Below, in pieces: positions 52,591 through 59,919 of a stretch of 64,000 nt of DNA. Where the stretch lies: the NCBI GenBank assembly GCA_047626725.1, contig JBLHSG010000012.1:51852-115851 (forward strand), read 5' to 3'. Position 1 is the first letter of the stretch. The number at the start of each line of letters is the position of its first letter. The stretch comes from Ascidiaceihabitans sp034111945 (GTDB lineage: Bacteria > Pseudomonadota > Alphaproteobacteria > Rhodobacterales > Rhodobacteraceae). The translations under genes and the position numbers were made by a program. Below the pieces are notes generated by a model. The model saw only the letters and a program-made list of their open reading frames with translations. It searched no databases and had not been told where the DNA came from.

Positions 52591-54464
52591 TCCGTGCGTT
52601 TGGTGACGCCGTGTTCGGTCTTGTCCCAGTAGAATGGCATTACGATCATCTCGTAAAGGGCCTTGTAACTGGCGAGCGCACCCATGGTGAAATAGACGGG
52701 CATCAACAGAACCCATGGCACAAGATGGCGATGATTTTTGCCCGAAACAGCGACCACGCCCATGGTGATGCTGAGGATTTCTGACAGCACAAACAGCGAC
52801 ACGATTACAAAAACCGCACCGGCCCCAAGCGTGGTCGCGACAGGATGCGTTCCGCCCATCAGCGTCACCCAAAATGACCAGAGCAGCGGCGCAAAGGCGA
52901 ATTGCGAAAAGGTCGCGAGAAAGATCATTTGCAGACCCATAAATCGCGCAAATCCAAGATCTTTGATCAATTGGCGCGGGTTTCGCATGTGCACAAAATA
53001 GGTGATCATAAAGCCCTTGAGCCAGCGCGAGCGTTGACGCACCCATGGCCACGCCCGGCAATTTGCCTCCTCGTGCGTTACAGTCGGCAGCAATTCTGTG
53101 ACATAGCCGTGACGCGCCAATCGTACGCCCAAATCAGCATCTTCGGTGACGTTATGGGCATCCCACCCGCCAAGTTTCTCAAGAATATCACGTTTGAAAA
53201 ACAGCGTTGTGCCACCCAATGGAATGACAAATCCCAGCTTAGCGATGCCCGGCAGAACCAACCGCCACCACGTTGCATATTCTATTGTAAAACAACGCGA
53301 TAGCCAGTTCGTGCGGGCGTTGTAATAGTCCAGGATACCTTGCAGACACGCGACATTTGCGGGGGCCTGTTGGAAGCGCATCACGACTTTTTCGATCTGA
53401 TCGGGGGCAGGGGAATCTTCGGCGTCCCACACCCCGATGATACGTCCCGGGCAGAAATCGAGCGCGTAGTTTAGCGCGCGTGGTTTGGTTGTCGGGCCTT
53501 CGCTGTCGGGGACTTCGATGACGCTGATCCAGTCGGGCATTTTGGTGCGCGCAATCGTGTCGCGGGTGATCGTGTCATTGGCCTCTAGAACCAAAACAAC
53601 GTTCAGCAATGACTTTGGATAGGTCAGACGGGACAATCGTTTGATCAAGGCCCCGGCGATTTCATTTTCACGCAAAAGCGGGACCATGACAGACACGCGC
53701 GGCAGGCGGAATTGCGCAGTGTCAAAATGCGATGGCAGTTCTGTGTCGGGCGCTTTGTGCAGGATTTGGGCGAAAAACGCCGCACCTTTCATGCCCGTGG
53801 TCAGGGCCAAAGTCAGCACCGCCCAGATGACGCCAATCGTGATTGTCCAATGTGGAAACAGAAACAGAACCGTGACAAGGAACGCTAAAACCGAAAACGC
53901 CAGCGTGCTGCGACCCGACAATTGACGCCCCCAACTGCGACAACTTTCGCTGGCAGGAACGCGGGTTAACGCCTTTTGCGCCAGCTGATGCCCGTACGAC
54001 CGGTTCAATTGCGCCTGAATTTGCAAGGGTGACGCGATGACCGGCAAAACCGAAAATCCGGCAGGGCCAAGACAGGCGCGCAAGTGATCAAACGTCGCCG
54101 GTTGACTGGTCGCGACCAGCAATGTGCGCCCGACCCAAAGCCAAGGCACGACACCGTTTTGCAGGCACAATGCCGCAGGCAGGGCATCGGCCATATTCAG
54201 GCGCGGCGGCGTTTCTTGCAGATCGATACGCTGCGCATTGTGTTGAATTGACAGTGCATCGAGCACGTCATCGGCCGTCACCAGCCCTTCGGATTGCAGG
54301 ATATCACCCAATTGCGCGTCCACGCGGCGTTGCAGGCCAAGCGCGTTGATCAGATCGGCCTGCGTGATTAATCCGGATTCGACAAGCAAACGACCAAGCG
54401 GACGCACAACGGCGTCGACCTCAACACTCTGAGGGTTGTCAAAAGCCAGTCTTGGGTCACTCAC
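52587..54464 (-). CDS. GspE_N-domain / family 2 glycosyltransferase fusion membrane protein
   Basis: 625 residues. Residues ~20-160 are a type II secretion GspE N-terminal-like domain (LGRLLVESGLITQADLINAL, ILQSEGLVTADDVLDAL), then helices near 188-228, a processive GT2 domain (VVLVLEAND, VWDAED 346-351, TEDAD 440-444, QRSRW 477-481) and several C-terminal helices. Such proteins polymerise or export a cell-surface polysaccharide; the GspE_N part is known to bind c-di-GMP in MshEN-type proteins, so c-di-GMP control is plausible. Upstream is a TTAA-N7-TTAA box. No other polysaccharide genes adjoin. Confidence 0.85.
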   Translation of the reverse strand: MSDPRLAFDNPQSVEVDAVVRPLGRLLVESGLITQADLINALGLQRRVDAQLGDILQSEGLVTADDVLDALSIQHNAQRIDLQETPPRLNMADALPAALCLQNGVVPWLWVGRTLLVATSQPATFDHLRACLGPAGFSVLPVIASPLQIQAQLNRSYGHQLAQKALTRVPASESCRSWGRQLSGRSTLAFSVLAFLVTVLFLFPHWTITIGVIWAVLTLALTTGMKGAAFFAQILHKAPDTELPSHFDTAQFRLPRVSVMVPLLRENEIAGALIKRLSRLTYPKSLLNVVLVLEANDTITRDTIARTKMPDWISVIEVPDSEGPTTKPRALNYALDFCPGRIIGVWDAEDSPAPDQIEKVVMRFQQAPANVACLQGILDYYNARTNWLSRCFTIEYATWWRLVLPGIAKLGFVIPLGGTTLFFKRDILEKLGGWDAHNVTEDADLGVRLARHGYVTELLPTVTHEEANCRAWPWVRQRSRWLKGFMITYFVHMRNPRQLIKDLGFARFMGLQMIFLATFSQFAFAPLLWSFWVTLMGGTHPVATTLGAGAVFVIVSLFVLSEILSITMGVVAVSGKNHRHLVPWVLLMPVYFTMGALASYKALYEMIVMPFYWDKTEHGVTKRTD

Positions 54465-54515
54465 AACGGGTCCTCGGTACTACTTTGCTAGCACTCTACC
54501 CGTGACGTAAACCGG

Positions 54516-54530
54516 TTAACGATCCGTTAA
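54516..54530. promoter_or_regulatory. CtrA-type box upstream of the glycosyltransferase
   Basis: TTAA-CGATCCG-TTAA, an exact TTAA-N7-TTAA match to the full CtrA site, 52 bases before the glycosyltransferase start in a 91-base gap. CtrA often controls motility, surface and c-di-GMP genes in Rhodobacterales. Confidence 0.6.
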
Positions 54531-54555
54531 CTTTGGACGGTTTGGTAAGGAAATA

Positions 54556-55716
54556 TTAAGCAGCACGGTCCTGCATTGCCTTGGCAAAGCGTTCAAACAG
54601 GTAAAAACTGTCCTGTGGGCCCGGGCTTGCCTCTGGGTGGTGTTGCACAGAATACACTGGGCGATCGGCAATTCGGATGCCACAATTGGAACCGTCAAAC
54701 AGCGATGTGTGGGTTTCAACAACGCCTTCGGGCAGGGATTGTGCATCAACCGCAAAGCCGTGGTTCATCGAGGTGATCTCGACTTTGCCGGTTTCGTGGT
54801 CTTTGACAGGGTGGTTCGCGCCGTGATGACCGTGGTTCATTTTGACGGTTTTTGCACCCAAGGCCAATGCCAGCATTTGGTGCCCCAGGCAGATGCCAAA
54901 GACGGGTAAATCGGTTTGATCAAGGATACCTTTGATCATCGGCACCGCGTAGGCACCCGTGGCCGCAGGGTCGCCGGGACCGTTTGACAGGAACACGCCG
55001 TCAGGATTGTGGGCCAAAACGTCAGCGGTTGTTGCGGATGCCGGCAGCACGGTGACGTCACAGCCCACAGAGGCCAAGCAGCGCAGAATGTTGCGTTTTG
55101 CACCGTAGTCGATTGCGACAACTTTGAATTTTGGATCGCTTAGGCGTTTGTAACCTTCGGGCCAAGCCCACCGCATTTCATCCCAACGATAGGATTGTGC
55201 GCAGGTGACGTCTTTGGCCAAATCCATGCCTTCAAGGCCAGCAAAGCCACGGGCGGCGGCCACGAGGGCTTCGATATCAAAATTGCCATCGGGATCGTGC
55301 GCGAGGGCGACGTGCGGCGCGCCTGCTTGGCGGATCGCGCGGGTCAAACGGCGGGTGTCGATACCACCGATAGCGATGCGTCCGCGTGTGGCCAGCCAGT
55401 CGCCCAATTCACCTGCACTGCGCCAGTTTGACGGGGTGGTGGGCATCCATTTCACAACCATACCTGCGGCGACGGGGTCTGCGGCTTCATCGTCTTCGGG
55501 TGTGATGCCGGTGTTGCCGATGTGCGGGAAAGTGAATGTCACAACCTGACCTGCATAGGATGGGTCGGTCATGATTTCCTGATAGCCGGTCATTGCGGTG
55601 TTAAAGCAAAGCTCGGCGACGGTTTGACCCGTGGCGCCAAAGCCGATGCCGTAAAACAACGTCCCGTCCGCCAGAGCTAAACAAGCGGTAGGGCGGGTCG
55701 GTGCGTGCTTGGTCAT
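54556..55716 (-). CDS. carA: Carbamoyl-phosphate synthase small subunit
   Basis: Glutamine amidotransferase half of the enzyme making carbamoyl phosphate for arginine and pyrimidines. 386 residues: an N-terminal CPS domain (CLALADGTLFYGIGFGATG; NTAMTGYQEIMTDPSY) and a class I glutaminase with Cys in VFGICLGHQMLALALG near 263 and His-Glu in VQHHPEASPGP near 358. The large subunit carB is not in the window. No arginine-leader or PyrR site was recognised in the 219 bases upstream. Confidence 0.96.
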   Translation of the reverse strand: MTKHAPTRPTACLALADGTLFYGIGFGATGQTVAELCFNTAMTGYQEIMTDPSYAGQVVTFTFPHIGNTGITPEDDEAADPVAAGMVVKWMPTTPSNWRSAGELGDWLATRGRIAIGGIDTRRLTRAIRQAGAPHVALAHDPDGNFDIEALVAAARGFAGLEGMDLAKDVTCAQSYRWDEMRWAWPEGYKRLSDPKFKVVAIDYGAKRNILRCLASVGCDVTVLPASATTADVLAHNPDGVFLSNGPGDPAATGAYAVPMIKGILDQTDLPVFGICLGHQMLALALGAKTVKMNHGHHGANHPVKDHETGKVEITSMNHGFAVDAQSLPEGVVETHTSLFDGSNCGIRIADRPVYSVQHHPEASPGPQDSFYLFERFAKAMQDRAA

Positions 55717-55935
55717 GGGCAGGCCTATATGTTTGGGTTCATTGCCAAGAGGTGCAGGATTCTGGCAAATTTGTCGGAACTTAATGCGCGGTCACACTTG
55801 GGTCAAGGGCGAATGGAATTTTGTGAAACTGTTTTAATTCAATGGGTTAATGATAATGTGTGTGGTTGCGCGGCTTGCTTGGTTTGAGTATGTTCACAGG
55901 CTCAGAAACAACTCCGTGGGGATGGAGACGCACCA

Positions 55936-56400
55936 ATGGACTTACGTGAGCGAATTACGAGCGCGATGAAACAAGCGATGCGCGACAAAGCGGTGAACCG
56001 CCTGTCAACGCTACGCCTGATCAACGCGGCGATCAAAGACAAAGACATTGATGCCCGTGCCAAGGGCATTGACGAGGGGGTTGATGACGGCGAAGTGCTT
56101 GCGATCCTTGGCAAAATGTCAAAGCAACGTATGGAAAGCGCGCGGGCCTACGAAGAGGGCAGCCGCCTGGATCTGGCCGAACGCGAGCGCGAAGAAATCG
56201 TTGTGATCGAAGAATTTTTGCCCCGTCAACTGAGTGCGGCTGAAGCTGCAGCGGCTGTTGATGCGGCGATTGGCGAAGTCGGCGCAGACAGTATTCGTGA
56301 CATGGGCAAGGTCATGGGGATTCTAAAAGGCAAGTACACTGGCCAGATGGATTTCGGGGCTGTTGGCCCAGTGGTCAAAGACCGGTTGTGTTCTTCTTAA
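55936..56400 (+). CDS. GatB/YqeY domain protein
   Basis: 154-residue soluble helical protein: DLRERITSAMKQAMRDKAVN at the start, STLRLINAAIKDKDIDAR, QRMESARAYEEGSRLDLAEREREE, and GKVMGILKGKYTGQMDFGAV at the end. This matches YqeY, whose tail resembles the tRNA-binding end of GatB. A role in tRNA-dependent amidation is not proven. GGGGAT before ATG supplies the ribosome site. It follows the carA promoter region and ends in front of a repeat and a terminator. Confidence 0.9.
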   Translation: MDLRERITSAMKQAMRDKAVNRLSTLRLINAAIKDKDIDARAKGIDEGVDDGEVLAILGKMSKQRMESARAYEEGSRLDLAEREREEIVVIEEFLPRQLSAAEAAAAVDAAIGEVGADSIRDMGKVMGILKGKYTGQMDFGAVGPVVKDRLCSS

Positions 56401-56408
56401 CGCGGGAT

Positions 56409-56430
56409 GGTGCGCGACACGCGCACCTTA
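56409..56430. repeat. Convergent-gene palindromic repeat, copy D (inverted)
   Basis: GGTGCGCG-ACA-CGCGCACC then TTA: on the minus strand identical to copies A and B across 22 bases. It begins 8 bases after the YqeY stop, with a separate T-run terminator 33 bases further on. Confidence 0.85.
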
Positions 56431-56463
56431 CAGGGCGCGCGGGCCCGATCAGATGATGCGGGT

Positions 56464-56488
56464 AAGGCGGGGTTAAGCCCGCCTTTTT
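56464..56488 (+). terminator. Rho-independent terminator after YqeY-like gene
   Basis: AAGGCGGG / CCCGCCTT with a 6-base loop and further T. It abuts the DUF2244 stop. Its presence right beside repeat copy D implies the repeat is not needed as the terminator here. Confidence 0.75.
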
Positions 56489-56976
56489 CATGTCTGACGT
56501 TTGAGGGCGCGTTGCAGATCGTCGAACAGGTTAATGCGTTCTTCTTCGCTCAGGAAGGCTCCGATTTCGACCTCGCGGCCCATGCCCCGAAGGGTCACAT
56601 ACTGCGGCACTGGTCCCGATTTTTCGTGTTTGGTGACTTGGGTCCAGTAGCGATTGCACTCCCAAACTTGCGTATCGCCCTTGGGGTTGGTGCGGACAAG
56701 GTGGGTGGTTTCGGCATCCAGCGTGAGGATTTCGCTGATCAGGCGGGATTTGTAATTCTGCTGTAACGCGAAAAAGACCCCCCAGACTGCAAGCATCAGA
56801 AACGGCAGCAATCCCCACAGAACGGGGGAGCCGAGCATCGCGAGGGCAGGGATCAGGATCAGCGTAAAGGTGGACAGCACAAAGGCGGCCATCCCGCGGG
56901 CGGGTAGGCTTTGGTGCGGGTGCAGTTCCATCGTTTCGATGGCGGCCCCTTGGGGGGAGGTCCATTTATAGGGCAT
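56488..56976 (-). CDS. DUF2244 membrane protein
   Basis: 162 residues with two adjacent helices (about 30-48 and 52-70; AAFVLSTFTLILIPALAML, LLPFLMLAVWGVFFAL). The soluble part has NPKGDTQVWECNRYWTQV and VTLRGMGREVEIGAFLSEEER, typical of DUF2244. In alphaproteobacteria this family is often found near cytochrome oxidase genes, and ctaD is indeed 700 bases away on the same strand. No function established. Confidence 0.85.
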   Translation of the reverse strand: MPYKWTSPQGAAIETMELHPHQSLPARGMAAFVLSTFTLILIPALAMLGSPVLWGLLPFLMLAVWGVFFALQQNYKSRLISEILTLDAETTHLVRTNPKGDTQVWECNRYWTQVTKHEKSGPVPQYVTLRGMGREVEIGAFLSEEERINLFDDLQRALKRQT

Positions 56977-57169
56977 GCTGCGCCTTTGATCAGGGTTTGA
57001 TCGAATGCTAGCCTATCGAATTTAAGGATCAAATGCGACACGCTGATGCGGGCAACTGCCGCGGTAGTGTTCAGGGCGAACTGCGTGTCGTTTTGTATGA
57101 TGAAATCAACATATTATGAAGAGAAACACAGATCAGCGGTCTGCGTAACAGGGTTTGGTAGAAATGTGT

Positions 57170-57200
57170 TGGCACGGCGGTTTTGTCCGCCGCCATGCCA
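57170..57200. other. Hairpin after the small lipoprotein gene
   Basis: TGGCA-CGGCGG / CCGCCG-(cca)-TGCCA: a near-perfect stem with a 3-base bulge, 6 bases beyond the lipoprotein stop. No T-run. The region 56977-57169 holds nothing recognisable. Confidence 0.4.
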
Positions 57201-57205
57201 GTCAC

Positions 57206-57580
57206 TTAGATTTGGCCAGTAAAATCGCCTGCAACGCCACGATCAATTGTGGCCTGATTTAACGGAAATTCTGTGCATTGCTTTTTGCGGGCCGCCGCAT
57301 CGGGGAAGCGTGCAGCAACGCTTGAGTCTACCGATGTAAACTGAGCACGGATTTTGCTCTCGGCTTCGGCTGACACGGGCCGCTGTGCTTTCATCGTTTG
57401 CACAAAGCTGTCACGGTATTCAGTAATCCGTTTGCCGCCACACATCTTTGCAAATCCGGAAACCACTGCCGCACCTGCTGTTTTTGTATTCAAATCCCGG
57501 TCGTATCCGCCCGTTTGGGAGGGTGCGCTGCAGGCCCCGAGGGCAGTTGCTGTAATAATCGCCAGTATCGTTAAACGCAT
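57206..57580 (-). CDS. Small lipoprotein of unknown function
   Basis: 124 residues. The signal peptide ends in LGAC (lipidated Cys17), placing it on a membrane facing the periplasm. The mature part has two cysteines (KMCGGKR, KKQCTEF) and repeated Ala/Arg helices; nothing points to an enzyme. It is downstream of ctaD on the same strand, past that gene's terminator, so transcription is probably separate. No named family recognised. Confidence 0.75.
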   Translation of the reverse strand: MRLTILAIITATALGACSAPSQTGGYDRDLNTKTAGAAVVSGFAKMCGGKRITEYRDSFVQTMKAQRPVSAEAESKIRAQFTSVDSSVAARFPDAAARKKQCTEFPLNQATIDRGVAGDFTGQI

Positions 57581-57607
57581 TGATAAAACTTTCTTTGTGT
57601 TGGTTTG

Positions 57608-57646
57608 AAAAAAAGGGCCCCAACCGCCGTTGGAGCCCTTCGTTTT
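57608..57646 (-). terminator. Rho-independent terminator of ctaD
   Basis: On the minus strand AAGGGC-t-CCAAC / GTTGG-g-GCCCTT, eleven pairs with a 4-base loop and one mismatch, then a run of T. It lies some 20 bases after the ctaD stop. Confidence 0.85.
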
Positions 57647-57662
57647 TTATAATCGCTTCAAG

Positions 57663-59396
57663 TTACTTCGGTTCGTATTGAGCATCTCTTGGATGATCAT
57701 TCCCGGCCCATTCTTCGATTGAGTCCGGATACCGGTGCGACTTGTCCCAGTCTTCCTGCTTTGGCAGGATTTCAAAGGTATGCTCTGGCGGTGGGGATGG
57801 CAGTGTCCACTCCAGCGTATCGGCATATTCGTTCCATGGGTTGTTTTCTGTAACCCGTGCGCCGCGCAGCAGCGAATAGGCAACGATACCAAAGAAGAAC
57901 AAGAACGATGCAAAGCTAAGGAACGCGCCCCATGATGACCATTCGTTCCAGTATGCGAACTGCTCCGGATAGTCGATGTAGCGACGTGGCATGCCTTGGC
58001 GACCCAAGAAGTGCTGTGGGAAGAACGTCAGGTTTGCCCCGATGAACATCGCCCAGAAGTGCAGTTTGCCAGCCCATTCAGGATACATACGGCCCGTCAT
58101 TTTCGGGAAGTAGAAGTAGATACCCGCAAAGATCGCGAACACCGCACCCAAGGACATAACGTAGTGGAAGTGCGCCACAACATAGTAGGTGTCGTGATAA
58201 TAACGGTCCACGGCTGCTTGGGACAGAACGATGCCGGTAACGCCGCCAACGGTGAACAGGAACAAGAAACCAAAGGCCCAAAGCATAGGCGTTTTGAATT
58301 CAATGGATCCGCCCCACATGGTCGCGATCCAGCTAAAGACCTTGACCCCTGTGGGCACCGCAATGACCATCGTCGCAAGCATAAAGTACGCTTGTTGGTT
58401 CAGTGACATACCAACCGTGTACATGTGGTGCGCCCAGACAACAAAGCCCAGAACACCAATCGCGATGATCGCCCAAACCATTGGCAGGTAGCCAAAGATC
58501 GGCTTGCGGGCAAAGGTCGAGATGACGTGGGAAATGATACCAAAGCCCGGCAGAATGATGATGTACACTTCGGGGTGACCAAAGAACCACAAGATGTGTT
58601 GGTACAGCACCGGATCGCCGCCGCCTGCAGGATCAAAGAAGGCAAAGCCAAAGTTACGATCCATCAGCAACATGGTGATCGCGCCCGCCAAAACTGGCAA
58701 AGACAACAGGATCAACCACGAGGTTACAAAGATCGACCACGAGAACAACGGCACTTTGAACAGGGTCATGCCAGGGGCACGCATGTTCAGGAACGTTGTG
58801 ATCATGTTGATCGCGCCAAGGATCGACGAGGCACCAGAGACGTGAACCGCGAAGATCGCGAGGTCCATGGAGAAGCCGCCTTCTTTTACTGACAGCGGCG
58901 GGTACAGGACCCAACCAACGCCAGAACCAAGCTGACCGTTACCGCCCGGGGACAGTACAGAACAGATCGCCAGCGTCGTACCAGCAACATACATCCAGAA
59001 GGACAAGTTGTTCATACGCGGGAACGCCATGTCAGGCGCGCCGATTTGCAATGGCATAAAGTAGTTACCAAAGCCGCCAAAGAGCGCAGGGATAACCACG
59101 AAGAACATCATCAAGATGCCATGCGCGGTGATCAGAACATTCCAAAGGTGACCGTTTGGCGTACAAAGTTCGCTGGATGCAAACATACGTGCGCCTTCGA
59201 GACACATGTACTGGACACCTGGGTCCATCAGTTCAAGCCGCATGTAAACGGTGAACGCGACCGAAACAAACCCGACGAGGGCTGAAACGATCAGATACAA
59301 AATGCCGATATCTTTGTGGTTCGTGGACATAAACCAGCGTGTAAAGAACCCACGCTCGTCGTGATGGTCGTGCCCGTGAATGGCTGCGTCTGCCAT
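57663..59396 (-). CDS. ctaD: Cytochrome c oxidase subunit I (aa3 type)
   Basis: Catalytic heme-copper subunit of the terminal oxidase. 577 residues from ATG 59396 (MADAAIHGHDHHDER), twelve expected helices. Key motifs: FMSTNHKDIGILYL, GxHGILMMFF with heme a ligand His (TAHGILMMFFVV), WFFGHPEVYIIILPGFG (Cu-B His and cross-linked Tyr), VWAHHMYTVGM (two Cu-B histidines) and VAHFHYVMSLGAVF (heme histidines). The frame is open 17 codons further upstream but the start chosen matches the family. Subunits II and III are not adjacent. Confidence 0.97.
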   Translation of the reverse strand: MADAAIHGHDHHDERGFFTRWFMSTNHKDIGILYLIVSALVGFVSVAFTVYMRLELMDPGVQYMCLEGARMFASSELCTPNGHLWNVLITAHGILMMFFVVIPALFGGFGNYFMPLQIGAPDMAFPRMNNLSFWMYVAGTTLAICSVLSPGGNGQLGSGVGWVLYPPLSVKEGGFSMDLAIFAVHVSGASSILGAINMITTFLNMRAPGMTLFKVPLFSWSIFVTSWLILLSLPVLAGAITMLLMDRNFGFAFFDPAGGGDPVLYQHILWFFGHPEVYIIILPGFGIISHVISTFARKPIFGYLPMVWAIIAIGVLGFVVWAHHMYTVGMSLNQQAYFMLATMVIAVPTGVKVFSWIATMWGGSIEFKTPMLWAFGFLFLFTVGGVTGIVLSQAAVDRYYHDTYYVVAHFHYVMSLGAVFAIFAGIYFYFPKMTGRMYPEWAGKLHFWAMFIGANLTFFPQHFLGRQGMPRRYIDYPEQFAYWNEWSSWGAFLSFASFLFFFGIVAYSLLRGARVTENNPWNEYADTLEWTLPSPPPEHTFEILPKQEDWDKSHRYPDSIEEWAGNDHPRDAQYEPK

Positions 59397-59919
59397 GCGG
59401 TGCCTCCTGATTTTATGATTTGGCCTTACGACGGATGTGTGCCGCAAGTGGATTCCTTGTCGTTCTACTGGACCAATCGTTACTGAGCAATGTCTGAGAT
59501 GGGCTTTATCTGGGCAAAATCGTCGCGCTTGCAGTGGGTTGTCAGAATTCCAAGGGGTTACACTTGATACCTGCGACGTTGTGACGTGTATCGAAGGGAC
59601 ACAAAGTCGAAAGATGCAGATGCGCGGCTTGGCTCAAGATAATACCTAGGATTGTCTAAGTCGTGTTAATCATCGCCCGATACACAGTCGAATTGCGATC
59701 TAGGCGTGTATCAGATACACTCTATGCTAGAGATTCTGCAAACTGCCCCCCAAATTCACAGTGATTCTAGGCCGCTTCTGCCCGTGTGCCTTGTTTTTGC
59801 CGCAAGCATCTTAAAATTGATCCGTTCGCGGCGGATTTTGACCACGAAGTCGAATTATTCCCATCCTGCGGGCCAATAGGTCCGCGTACCGTACACTTAG
59901 TGCAATTGGTGAGATTTTT
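59397..59919. other. 523-base gap between ctaD and the RTX/Hint gene
   Basis: No gene, tRNA or convincing small RNA was seen. The one structure of note is the near-centre palindrome at 59706-59720; the gap probably carries the promoters of ctaD and the RTX/Hint gene, which are divergent. Confidence 0.6.
59706..59720. promoter_or_regulatory. GTGTATC-A-GATACAC palindrome, candidate operator
   Basis: Seven-base perfect arms around one base, 200 bases before the RTX/Hint ATG. A second GATACAC occurs near 59677. It may bind a dimeric regulator; no known consensus was matched. Confidence 0.35.
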
